Positions 1 through 9,091 of a stretch of 64,000 nt of DNA are shown here, piece by piece. The stretch is from positions 682,001 to 746,000 of the forward strand of contig CAWFAS010000003.1 in assembly GCA_963813895.1 (NCBI GenBank), read 5' to 3'. Every line of letters begins with the position of its first letter. Position 1 is the stretch's first letter. The notes beneath the pieces are model-generated. The model was not told the DNA's origin, made no database searches, and saw nothing but the letters and a program-made list of their open reading frames with translations. Position numbers and translations under genes: made by a program. The stretch is from DASZWJ01 sp963813895 (GTDB lineage: Bacteria > Pseudomonadota > Gammaproteobacteria > JAURND01).

Positions 1-45
1 TACTAATTGCTTAACTTCCGGAGAAAAGCAAAATAATTGAGGTTA

Positions 46-780
46 TTAAGCTCTCTGCACCGTTGGCACTACGCTTCCCATCTCAGATAAAAAGCTGGAA
101 GCATGAAGGTGGGCATTCCGCCCAATACAGCTGGCAGGAGAAATACCATATTGATATGCCAATGCTACGTCGATTTGGCAACTACTTGTCAGAATAAGAG
201 TGCCTACTTTATCTTCGCTGGGTTTAGCTTTGACCCTGGTAATGCCAACATAGAATAACCTACGTTGTTCTTCTTCATATTCTACTCGTGTGACAGTTGA
301 TGTGGCTGGATCATAATTTCTAGGCATCAATCCATTTACACAACCCGCGATAATAACAATTGGTGAACTGATACCTTTGCTCTTATGAAGGCTCATAATC
401 CGTACTTCCGTAACTTCCAACGGTATTTCAGGCTGAGCTACCTCTGTTATTACTTCATTTAGGAGGTCTTCCACCCCAGAGCATTTATTGGTTTTTTCTT
501 TGACCAAAAGTCGTAGTTCATCAATCTCATCTAAGTCATTTCGCAACCATAATTCAATGAACTTTACTAAGTCGTCTTCAGCGGTTTCAAGCAACCTAAA
601 CTCAGCGGTAACTTTATTAAAAGAACTTACTAGCTCCTGTGTATAAGAAATACTTATAATCCCGGCGCTCAACCGCTCCATCACTTGCCAGGGTGACATG
701 TTATTATCTTCGCAATACTTACGAATACGAGCATAGGCTGTGGTTCTAAATTTGGCATGACCTTTCCCTAAAAGCCACCG
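46..780 (-). pseudogene. UvrD/PcrA-type helicase, C-terminal fragment
   Basis: The reading frame carries the C-terminal signature of superfamily 1A helicases: a motif V-like VRIMSLHKSKG stretch, a GLMPRN segment, and a motif VI-like EEEQRRLFYVGITR with the arginine finger region. The Walker A half of a roughly 700-residue helicase is absent. The open frame formally runs to 861, but its first ~27 residues are antisense to the traF coding frame on the other strand, so the helicase part ends at a junction near 780. The normal C-terminus is kept (stop at 46-48). It is therefore a 5'-truncated relic joined to traF by recombination. Whether it came from a DNA-repair helicase or a mobile-element helicase cannot be told. 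Confidence 0.75.
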
Positions 781-1197
781 CAGAGCGACCCCACCAACAA
801 TGTCGCCAAGCAAGTCTATCTCGACCAGCAGCACCAGCAGGAATACTCGGCCATTCAGCAATTAGCTCAGCACAGCGGGTTGTTCTTTTTTTATCGCAGT
901 ACCTGTCCCTATTGCCAACGCTTTGCTCCGATCGTGAAAAATTTTTCTCAGCGCTACAGCATTACTGTTGTTCCCATCACCACCGATGGTGTAGCTCTAC
1001 CTGATTTTCCTAATTCCCATATTGACCAAGGTCAGGCCGCCCGCTTTAACATTACTCAAGAACCTGCATTATTTACCGTAGACCCTTATAGCCATCAAGC
1101 AGTACCTGTTAGTTTTGGTCTAATGAGTGAAGACGAATTACGCGAACGTATTTTACAGATTGCACAGCACTGGCAAAGCCAGGGGGTTGCACCATGA
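781..1197 (+). pseudogene. traF: TraF, 5'-truncated F-type conjugation assembly protein
   Basis: TraF is a periplasmic thioredoxin-fold protein needed for F-pilus assembly. The frame can be read from 781 (SDPTNNVAKQVYLDQ then a FFFYRSTCPYCQRFAP segment) with a CPYC redox motif, and it ends with a stop that overlaps the traH start (ATGA, 1194-1197). In frame there is a TAA at 769-771 and no signal peptide, so the N-terminal half has been lost where the helicase fragment joins. A TTG at 880 could still start a ~105-residue thioredoxin domain, but without secretion it would not work as TraF. Order and overlap with traH match F-type transfer operons. Confidence 0.8.
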
Positions 1198-2594
1198 AAA
1201 AAATTATTTCCATAATTTTAACCTGTCTAATCTTTACCACTTCTGCTTTCGCCAGTATTAACTCGGATTTAAATAATTTTTTTAATGGTATTGGATTTTC
1301 TAATAATGAAACCGCTCCCAATGCTTACCACAGCCAGGAAGCAGGTTACTACAGTGGCGGCAGTTTATTTGCCCGCGACAGCGTGCGTGATATACAGATC
1401 GTCCAGGTAGATTTGCCGAGTTTCCGCTCCGGTTGTGGCGGCATTGATTTATTCACGGGCGGTTTTTCATTTGTTAATTCTGAACAATTGGTTGATGCCA
1501 TGAAAAATATCATCAATAACTCAGTTGGCTATGCCTTTAATTTAGCGCTGGAAAGCACCACACCCGAAATTGCCAATGTGATGAAATATCTCAATACTCT
1601 GTCCAATGATATTAATCGTGCCAATATCAACTCCTGTGAAACATCGGCAGGTTTGGTGGGCGCAGCTTGGCCAAAAACACACGTAGCGCAACAACAGGTT
1701 TGTGAAGATGTTGGCACCAGCAACGGATTTTTTAGCGACTGGGCTGCTGCACGTGAAGGTTGCGGTACTGGTGGGGATATGACCAAAATATTAAATGGCG
1801 CGAGTAAAAATCCCAGTTATCAGAGTATGTTGCTAGCCAGTGGTAATGTCGCTTGGAAAGCTATTCAACAAAATAATTTCCTCAACAGTGATGTGCAGCT
1901 CGCGGAATTATTTATGTCGCTGTCTGGGACTATTATCGTGCAGGGAGGAAGTAACGATAAGGCTGGCAATCAATTTAAAGTGCTTTCTTCTTTAGCCGCT
2001 GATGATCAGTTGCTGAAAGCATTATTGCATGGCGGCTCTGCGAAAATTTATGCTTGTGATAGCACCTCCAGCGATGGCTGCTTAAACCCAATCATCCAAA
2101 CCATAACCATTTCACAAAATTCGGGCTTGCAAACTCAGGTTACTAATTTATTGAATGACATGACGGATAAAATTCTTTCCGATACCGCACTGACGCAGGA
2201 GGAAATCGGCTTATTGCAGGCTACTCGTCTACCAATTTATAAAATGCTCAATGTGCAAAGCGCATTTGCTGGTGATAAATCCGTATTAGACCTCACCAGT
2301 TATGCCGACATAATCGCTACTGACATTCTGTTCCAATACCTTGATGAGAATTTATCCGTCGTACATACCAGTGCGGGTAGCTTGCAATACCCCGATAACA
2401 TTATGGCGCAGTTTGAACGCAGTATCAGTCAGGCGCGTGCTGGTATACGTGCTGCACAGCAAAGTGCTTACTCGCAGATTGCCATTGCCAGTCAGCTGAT
2501 TGAGCAGACGCAAAATATTGAACAGATGTTGGCGGGGCAGCTCTCGGCACAGCTGACAAATACGCTAAAATGGGCAGATGATTTGCGTCAATAG
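1194..2594 (+). CDS. traH: TraH, F-type conjugative transfer pilus assembly protein
   Basis: TraH belongs to the F-specific type IV secretion proteins that extend and stabilise the pilus at the outer membrane. The 466-residue product starts with a cleavable signal peptide (hydrophobic residues about 4-20, SAFA then SIN). It has the SGCGGIDLFTGGFSF segment near residue 80 that is typical of TraH, further cysteines (NSCETS, QQVCED, REGCGTGG, YACDS, DGCLN), and a glutamine-rich coiled C-terminal part. Length matches the family. It overlaps traF by four bases, implying translational coupling. It looks intact although its neighbours are broken. traG, normally next, is displaced 3.6 kb downstream by cargo genes. 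Confidence 0.92.
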   Translation: MKKIISIILTCLIFTTSAFASINSDLNNFFNGIGFSNNETAPNAYHSQEAGYYSGGSLFARDSVRDIQIVQVDLPSFRSGCGGIDLFTGGFSFVNSEQLVDAMKNIINNSVGYAFNLALESTTPEIANVMKYLNTLSNDINRANINSCETSAGLVGAAWPKTHVAQQQVCEDVGTSNGFFSDWAAAREGCGTGGDMTKILNGASKNPSYQSMLLASGNVAWKAIQQNNFLNSDVQLAELFMSLSGTIIVQGGSNDKAGNQFKVLSSLAADDQLLKALLHGGSAKIYACDSTSSDGCLNPIIQTITISQNSGLQTQVTNLLNDMTDKILSDTALTQEEIGLLQATRLPIYKMLNVQSAFAGDKSVLDLTSYADIIATDILFQYLDENLSVVHTSAGSLQYPDNIMAQFERSISQARAGIRAAQQSAYSQIAIASQLIEQTQNIEQMLAGQLSAQLTNTLKWADDLRQ

Positions 2595-2666
2595 ATTAGA
2601 TTTGTAATTACTGTACCATCCCTGATAAGGTATTTCACACTTTTTGATTTTTGTAGGAAATTTCAA

Positions 2667-3173
2667 ATGGGTATTATTCGTTTTGCTAATGTTTCAGATG
2701 CTAGTGCTATTGCCACCGTACATGTAGCATCATGGCAAGTTATTTATCGAGGCCATATCCCACAAAAAATACTGGATAATTTATCAGTTGATGATAGAGA
2801 AAATCTATGGACATCATTATTAAATAATAAAGTAAAAGTCCTTGTGTTAGAAGAACATTCACAGATTTTCGGATTTGTAAGCTTTGGCCCAAGCCGCGAT
2901 GAAAAGTTTGATGCTACTAATGTAGCCGAAATTACTGCCATTTATTTACACCCCAGCAAATGGAGAAAAGGATTCGGCAAATTACTTTTAGAAGCTGCAA
3001 TGACAGAAATAAAAAAAGATGGTTACAAAAACGTCTATGCTTGGGTACTTGATAATAATTTACAAGCAAGACGTTTTTATGAAAGCTTTGGATTTACTTA
3101 CAGCAATGAGGCTAAGTCAGAGCAAGAAGATGGCTACACCTTGCATGAAATCAGGTATTGGAAATCAATTTAA
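2667..3173 (+). CDS. GNAT-family N-acetyltransferase
   Basis: The 168-residue protein has the GNAT fold signature: an ATVHVASWQVIYRGHIP N-terminal segment, a beta-4 AEITAIYLHP followed by the acetyl-CoA loop RKGFGKLL, and a late NLQARRFYESFGF motif. GNAT enzymes move an acetyl group from acetyl-CoA to an amine; the substrate is not predictable here, though this subgroup is often annotated as ribosomal-protein or small-molecule acetylase. It lies 73 bases downstream of traH, in the same direction, and 19 bases before the methyltransferase gene, so the two may be co-transcribed as cargo inside the transfer operon. Confidence 0.85.
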   Translation: MGIIRFANVSDASAIATVHVASWQVIYRGHIPQKILDNLSVDDRENLWTSLLNNKVKVLVLEEHSQIFGFVSFGPSRDEKFDATNVAEITAIYLHPSKWRKGFGKLLLEAAMTEIKKDGYKNVYAWVLDNNLQARRFYESFGFTYSNEAKSEQEDGYTLHEIRYWKSI

Positions 3174-3191
3174 TACATTTGGGATCATTGT

Positions 3192-3854
3192 ATGGATAAA
3201 GAATATTGGCTAGATCGTTGGGAAGTAGGAGAGATTCGCTTTAACCAACCCACGCCACATCGTTTCTTGGTTAAACATTTTAAAGCACTAGGTTTGCAGA
3301 GCCAGGAAAAAATCTTTGTTCCGTTGTGTGGAAAAAGCGTAGATATGGCGTGGCTGATGCAGCAAAAACAACGCGTAATAGGCGTAGAAATAAGCCCTAT
3401 TGCTATCGCTGATTTTCTTAAAGAAAATAAACTGAATACTATGCAGTTTAAAGAGAGTTCTTTCCAAATTTATCAAAACAAATCCTGCGCCCTCTACAAT
3501 GGCGATCTGTTTGATTTAACGCCTAAGCACCTTTTAGACATCAAAGCTATATATGATAGAGGCTCCTTAACTGCATTACCGCCTAAAACATTGCGTACTC
3601 AATATGTCGATTGGTTAAAAACTACAGTTCCTGTAAATAGCAAGATATTACTGATAGTTTTTGAACATGGTGCGCCAGATGTTGTGAAACCTCCCTTTTC
3701 TACCCCACAAGCTGATGTCAATTTATGTTTTAATAGCCACTTTAGCGCGACGCAATTAGAGAAGGAATACATGGCTGAGATTCCATCACATTGGATAGAA
3801 AGAGGCGTTTATGATCTTTACGAATGTGCTTATTTGCTAGAGAAGACAAAATAA
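3192..3854 (+). CDS. tpm: Thiopurine S-methyltransferase family protein
   Basis: The 220-residue protein matches bacterial thiopurine methyltransferases from the first residue: the MDKEYWLDRWEVGEIRF start with FNQPTPH, then FVPLCGKSVDMAWL, which forms the SAM-binding loop, VIGVEISPIAI, an IYDRGSLTALPP segment, and a C-terminal LYECAYLLEK. Bacterial Tpm enzymes methylate thiopurines and, in several species, selenite or tellurite, giving volatile products; this substrate range is family knowledge, not seen here. It follows the GNAT gene by 18 bases. It appears full length and uninterrupted. Confidence 0.92.
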   Translation: MDKEYWLDRWEVGEIRFNQPTPHRFLVKHFKALGLQSQEKIFVPLCGKSVDMAWLMQQKQRVIGVEISPIAIADFLKENKLNTMQFKESSFQIYQNKSCALYNGDLFDLTPKHLLDIKAIYDRGSLTALPPKTLRTQYVDWLKTTVPVNSKILLIVFEHGAPDVVKPPFSTPQADVNLCFNSHFSATQLEKEYMAEIPSHWIERGVYDLYECAYLLEKTK

Positions 3855-3910
3855 ATAGCGAAGACATTTGAAATGCTATTCTGTCAGCTTTATGTATTAT
3901 GATTTCGATT

Positions 3911-4849
3911 TTATTTTAAATTCCGTGCATTTAAAAACAATAATTGTTGGTATAGCATGGTCGTTAATGGCATAGTCGCCTGGTTTTTTCGGGCGGTATT
4001 TAAAGCGTTTTCATAAATAGCATTCAGTTCTAGCGGTTGTTTGTGGTCATAAGCATCTTTCATGCTAGAATTAAAGGCTTCTCCAGTTTTAAACCATTCA
4101 AACATTTTTAAACGCGTTTGATAAAAATCACCCGATAATTCGGCGCCGCACTGAGTTGCAGCGGCGATGACTTCCTGAGTCAGGTTGCATAATAATTCGT
4201 GGCTAACTGGATCGCGAGTCATGGCTTGATTGGAGGCATTAAGCACCACTCCTAAGCCGCTGAAGGGAATATTGGCGGTTAGTTTCATCCAGCGCACGGT
4301 GGGTAAATGGGGTACGGAGTTGACGTTAATGCCTGTTTGTTGCAGATCTTGTGTCACTTGAGTGACATTGGGCGAAATGCCGGTTTGATTATCTTCAGGA
4401 TAATATTGGGCGAGATCGATGGTATTTAAACCGAAATGTTGAACCACACCTGGTGATTGTTTAACTACTTTAATAGATGTACTGCCGCCGATAATGTTTA
4501 CCGGCTCAATAAATTCAGCAAGTTCTTGCTCAATACCAATGCCGTTTTGAAATACGGCTACAATAGTGTGCGCTTGCATTAACCGGGGCAAGATAGTTTT
4601 TAGAATGTGATTGGCTGTGGATTTTAAGGTGATTAATATCACATCACATAGCGGCATTTCCGTACTGTCATCATAGACATGAACAGGCGCTACTATTTTT
4701 TCTGTGGGAGTGATGAGAGTCAAACCGTGTTGCTTGATATGTGAATAATCACTGCGAGCTAGGCAATGAACGGAAAATCCGGCTTGAAATAATTTAACGG
4801 CACAATAACCGCCGATGGCGCCGGTGCCAATAATTGCATAATTTCGCAT
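3911..4849 (-). CDS. panE: 2-dehydropantoate 2-reductase (PanE/ApbA family)
   Basis: The enzyme reduces ketopantoate to pantoate with NADPH in pantothenate/CoA synthesis. The 312-residue product begins with the Rossmann motif (IGTGAIGGYCAVKL, residues about 6-20), has DVILITLKS and VAVFQNGIGIEQEL in the cofactor domain, and a KLTANIPFSGL segment where the catalytic lysine sits in PanE. Family length is about 300 residues. It is transcribed against the tra genes with its start at 4849. Many PanE paralogues act on other keto acids, so the pathway role is likely but not certain. It belongs to the cargo block between traH and traG. Confidence 0.85.
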   Translation of the reverse strand: MRNYAIIGTGAIGGYCAVKLFQAGFSVHCLARSDYSHIKQHGLTLITPTEKIVAPVHVYDDSTEMPLCDVILITLKSTANHILKTILPRLMQAHTIVAVFQNGIGIEQELAEFIEPVNIIGGSTSIKVVKQSPGVVQHFGLNTIDLAQYYPEDNQTGISPNVTQVTQDLQQTGINVNSVPHLPTVRWMKLTANIPFSGLGVVLNASNQAMTRDPVSHELLCNLTQEVIAAATQCGAELSGDFYQTRLKMFEWFKTGEAFNSSMKDAYDHKQPLELNAIYENALNTARKNQATMPLTTMLYQQLLFLNARNLK

Positions 4850-4973
4850 AAATTTTCTCTTTAATAAGTGTTAGTTTTGTATGTCTCAGTCATCATTTTG
4901 AATCACTTTGCAGCCGTAGCTATAAAGTAATATGCTCACTATCATTCTGAGAGCGCTGACTAATTTCATTATC

Positions 4974-5375
4974 TTATTCTGAAGTTAAAGTATCACCACG
5001 CCAAGGATATGCATAATGCGTCATACGGTATTCCTGGATAAAATCAATCTTTCCATTTAAGATTTTGTAAAGACTACAACCTGAAAACGAATATTTGGTG
5101 TCGCTTGAAGTACAGGCAAAGTCCCATTCAACAAAAACAGCCGATTTATTTTCACAGAAGTAAAAATCATGCAAGCTCCAATAGATTATAGAGCTTTTTG
5201 CTCCCATCCAAAGTTTAAACCATCGCTCAATGGCTTCTATGCCATGATAAGTCGGGCCGTGTGATTCGATGACGATACAGTTTTTGGTCAAGCAAGAAGT
5301 AATAAGAGATAAATTATTTTGTTTCCAACCGTTCATGTATTGCTGAACTAAATCAAGAGCTAAGTTTTCCATCAC
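4974..5375 (-). CDS. SnoaL/NTF2-like small protein
   Basis: The 133-residue protein has the layout of the SnoaL-like (nuclear transport factor 2) fold: an N-terminal helix (ALDLVQQYMNGWKQNNLSLI), SCLTKNCIVIESHGPTYHG IEAIERWFKLW, then beta strands ending in DFIQEYRMT. Such proteins form a cone-shaped pocket and range from polyketide cyclases and isomerases to non-catalytic binding proteins, so no reaction is assigned. It is on the minus strand between the PanE-like and amidotransferase-like genes and separated from both by about 100 bases. It seems intact. Confidence 0.7.
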   Translation of the reverse strand: MMENLALDLVQQYMNGWKQNNLSLITSCLTKNCIVIESHGPTYHGIEAIERWFKLWMGAKSSIIYWSLHDFYFCENKSAVFVEWDFACTSSDTKYSFSGCSLYKILNGKIDFIQEYRMTHYAYPWRGDTLTSE

Positions 5376-5467
5376 TATGCCTCATGGCTGATTAAAAATA
5401 TTTTTTTGCGAATTTGTCTGGTTCCTCGAAAAATAAATTATGTCCAGAATTTTCAAACCAGTAAATC

Positions 5468-6169
5468 CTAAAGATTTTGTGTGGCTTCGAAAAATGCTTG
5501 AATTAAAGGATGCTGTTTTCCTTGTAAGGCTGACCGTTCTGGCTGAAAAAGTGTTCCAATAAAAAAAGGATGACCAGGCAATTCAAATGCTCGTACTTCA
5601 CCCTCTGGATCAAAACCGGTAAAATGTAAGCCTGCTTTCTCTAACTTTGATTGCCATTGTGCGTTCAATCCATAATTACAGTGATAACCTTCTTCTGTTG
5701 ATTTACCTTCAAAGATTTTATACAGCTGACTACCTTCTAAAAAAGTAATTGTTCCTATTTTTTCACGTAAGGAGCAGGTTAAAGGCGTTACTATGAGGAA
5801 AGATTTTTCTGAAGCAGTTTCAGCGTGATCGGCATCAGATATTTGACATACATTCCGGGCATATTCAATTAAAGCATGTTGAAAACCGCCGCAGGTACCT
5901 AACAAAGGCTGATTCGTTTCGCGCGCCAAGCGAATTGCTCGCAAAACACCTTCCATATTTACATACGGACTACCTGGGGTTATCCAGAGAGCGGAGAATC
6001 TTTTCAGCCCAGCCAAATCAGCCCTTAGACTGGGAGTTGTTATCCATTCCCAGGTCACTTCTATCTTGTGATATTTAACTGCTAATTCAAGCGCTAAAGG
6101 AATAGCTCTGTGGGCAACCACCTTGTCGTTATAGTCTCCTATTAAACCTATATGAGAATTTGACGGCAT
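5468..6169 (-). CDS. Class I glutamine amidotransferase-like protein related to the CTP synthase C-terminal domain
   Basis: The product resembles the glutaminase half of CTP synthase without the synthetase domain: IGLIGDYNDK at the start, a FSALWITPGSPY segment, the nucleophile elbow LLGTCGGFQH (Cys about residue 95), and HPFFIGTLFQPERSAL near the end. The canonical triad reads F-H-P-E here; this protein has F-Q-P-E, so the catalytic histidine is replaced by glutamine, and glutamine hydrolysis is doubtful. I chose the ATG at 6169 because a GGAG lies just upstream; a TTG four codons earlier is possible. It is the last cargo gene before traG and points the opposite way. Confidence 0.78.
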   Translation of the reverse strand: MPSNSHIGLIGDYNDKVVAHRAIPLALELAVKYHKIEVTWEWITTPSLRADLAGLKRFSALWITPGSPYVNMEGVLRAIRLARETNQPLLGTCGGFQHALIEYARNVCQISDADHAETASEKSFLIVTPLTCSLREKIGTITFLEGSQLYKIFEGKSTEEGYHCNYGLNAQWQSKLEKAGLHFTGFDPEGEVRAFELPGHPFFIGTLFQPERSALQGKQHPLIQAFFEATQNL

Positions 6170-6217
6170 ATTTTTCTCCAAAATCGATATTAAAAGCTCA
6201 TTTCAGGATATCTTATC

Positions 6218-8865
6218 ATGGCCTTAGAATTTTCTGTTGTCACCTATGGCAACGGCGATATTCTGCGCGAAGTATTTAACGCCATTGCCGTCACCATGAA
6301 TAACAACTCTGTTTACAGTACCTTGATCCATTTGGCGATTGGTTTGACTGGCGTTTGGAGCATGCTGGACCTAATCCAAAAACGCAATTTAATCGTCTTA
6401 GTGCGATGGTTCGCCTTATATTATTTGGCTTTCTATGTGGTATTTTTTCCCAAAGCCACCGTGAATATTATCGATCGCGTGGCGCAAGGTAAAGTCTACG
6501 TAGTCGATAATGTGCCCTTAGGTTTGGCTTCGTTAGCCAGCTATACTAGCGTGATCGGCGACAGCTTAACCCAACTGACCGAGCAAAACTTCTCATTGCC
6601 GGATGATCTGCGCTACAGTCAAACTGGAATGGTCATGGCATCCAATCTGGTCACTGCTGCCAGCACCTTTCAAATCACTGACCCGGTATTTGAAAATAAT
6701 CTGCAAGATTTTATCAGTCAGTGTGTATTTTATGATCTGTTGCTGAATAAATATTCGGCGCAGGATTTATTAGCGACAACTAACATCTGGCAGTTCGTTA
6801 CGCAGAATGCTTCTCCGGCACGAGCCTTTATGTATAACCATACTGTGGTCACTTGCAAAGATGGTGTGTCTTCTCTGGCCAAAGATTGGCAGACCGCTAT
6901 TGAGCAGGCTGAAGAACGGTATGGGGCTCGGTTGTTTCCTAATCAGATCAACGCTAAAACCCAGCTGTTGCAATATTTGCCAGTTAGTTATGATTTCCTC
7001 ACTAATCTCTCCGAAGACGCTTCCAACTTAATGCAACAAAATATGATGGCCAATGCATTGCAAAACGGCACCGTGGGCTGGAGCGCTCGCAGTAAAGCTC
7101 CGGCAGCGCTAGAGTCTTATGCTTTCAATAAGGCGCAACAACAGAACCGCATTGGCAATCGCACAGTGGGAGACATGGCTGCGTATTGGCTGCCACTATT
7201 AAAAAATATCTTTGAAGGCATTTTGTATGGTTCATTTGTCTTTGTTTTTTTAATGCTCCTCTTTCCATTTGGCTTTTCAGTATTACGCAACTACGCTTAT
7301 TCCCTGCTTTGGGTACAGCTCTGGGCACCTCTTTACGCAATTCTTAATTTGTACGTAAATTTTTATGCGCAATATCACAGCCTGGGTGCGACCACCGTGG
7401 GTAGTGGCGCGCAAGGATTGACGTTGTCTAGCATATCGGGCCTCGCCCAGGTTAATGCTGACATGTCAGGATTGGCGGGTTATCTTTCGCTCAGCGTACC
7501 ATTGATCGCCAGCGGTATTGTCACTGGCATGCATCGAATCCTATCGCACGTTGCACAATATGTGGGTGGAGCGGTGCAATCCAGCGCCACGGCAAACGCT
7601 GGAGAAGCGGCTAGCGGCAATTTCAGTTTGGCGAATACACATTTTAGTACCCACAGTGCGCATAATACTTCAGCAAATCATTTTGATACTACCGCCCGGA
7701 CGTTTTCCGGCATGATCACCAGTCAAATGCCGGGTGGATCTATGCTCAGTGTGGCAGCGGATGGGTCAGTGATCATGAATAATCAGAGCGCTATTTCCAA
7801 TCTCGGCACAACAATAAAACTAGCCTCAGCTATCCGCAGTACAGCATTGCAACAGGCCGATAGTTCTTATTCTGCGGCTTTAAGCCATCAGCAAGCTTAC
7901 AGTGAGGCTATGTCTGAAGCGGAGCGGGGTGTGCAGGAACTTAGCTTGCAGCAGGGAATTTCCGAATCGCGCGGACAATCGTTCGTGACCAGTAATAGTG
8001 CTAGCGCTGCGCAAGCATTAAGTCAGGTTGTGCAGCAGAGTAATCGGGTAGGGGATAGTAACAATAATTCGGATACCAATTCCCGAGGACATACTGCGAC
8101 AGTCGGTGCACAAGCTGGTGTAGGGGCAGGACTTCCCGGGGTTAGTCCGATTAAGGCTTCCATATCAGCTAGGGGAGATATCAGCGAAAGCTGGTCGGGT
8201 ACTCATGCCGAGCAGAAGTCACATTCAACTTCACAAGAATTGAATCATAATGCCAGTTACAGCCAGAATGTGGATAGTGTAATGCGAGCGGTTTCGGAAG
8301 GGAGTTATCGCGCTTCTACAGAAGAAGGGGAGAGGGTGTTGCATAATATTTCGACTTCGTTAGAGCGAGCGCATCAAGAGCAAGTGTCGGCGAACAGTCA
8401 ATTTCAGCAGGCGCAAAGTTATCGAGAAGTTGCCAGTGTCGCGCAAGAAAAAGCGGAAAGTATTGATAGTAATGCCACACAAGAATTTATGGGGCAGTTA
8501 CAGCACAGTCGGCAGTCTATGCGTGCTGTAAGCAGACAATGGTTAATCATCCACAACAGGCGCAAGCGATGGCAGATCAATTTGTACAATCTAAAACGCA
8601 GGAATATTTGGCGCATTTTCAGCAGCAGGAAGCGTCAACACCGATCAAAGTGGCACAAGAATATAAGGAAAATAATCAATCTCTCAGTATTGAGAAACAG
8701 CACAATAATTCAATTGCAGCTTATCAATCTAATCAACAAAAGATAATAGAAAAAGCTGATAGGGAAAGTTTAGAGCCAAATATGTTCACTGACAAAATAT
8801 CTACTGGTAGTACTTCAACCCACCCCGTTAATACTATTTCAGAAAAAATGGTTAGTAAAAAATGA
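6218..8865 (+). pseudogene. traG: TraG, F-type mating-pair stabilisation protein, frameshifted near the C-terminus
   Basis: TraG is an inner-membrane protein with several N-terminal transmembrane segments and a long polar periplasmic tail used in pilus assembly and mating-pair stabilisation. Residues 1-400 show the membrane part (for example LVRWFALYYLAFYVVFF and FEGILYGSFVFVFLMLLFPFGF). The tail is rich in Ser/Gln/Ala. The first frame runs to 8746 but turns into Arg/Lys/Trp-rich nonsense after about 8530. The natural continuation (MVNHPQQAQAMADQFVQSKTQ) is in the next frame, 8539-8865. One base appears to have been lost between about 8505 and 8540. About 880 residues would result if repaired. 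An AGGA lies upstream of the ATG at 6218. Confidence 0.85.
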
Positions 8866-9091
8866 TTTTGTTATCAAAGCGCGCTAATGAAACTTGAAGC
8901 CCAGAATTAATGGATAGCTAATAACTAAAGCATCTAGCCATTGAATGAGTCATAAGAATGCTTGTTCCCGCCTTCCTGGTCAAATTAGGAAGAGAGAATA
9001 TCGATTCTTTTTTTCTAAAATGACCAGGCGCTTGGGCCTATTGAGCGAGAGCATTAAAACAAAGCGGCAATTAAAAAAATGTAGTCCATAG

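Noticed and set aside
1529..1786. Open frame on the minus strand inside traH
   Set aside because: It is the antisense shadow of a conserved coding region with no start signal or family motif.
8505..8545. Programmed ribosomal frameshifting in traG
   Set aside because: No A/T-rich slippery heptamer precedes the shift, and neighbouring tra genes carry clear inactivating lesions, so decay is simpler.
8969..9030. Imperfect palindrome between traG and traD (CCTGGTCA and TGACCAGG)
   Set aside because: Only the 8-base words pair well. The rest needs gaps, there is no U-run, and no second copy was seen, so I did not annotate it.
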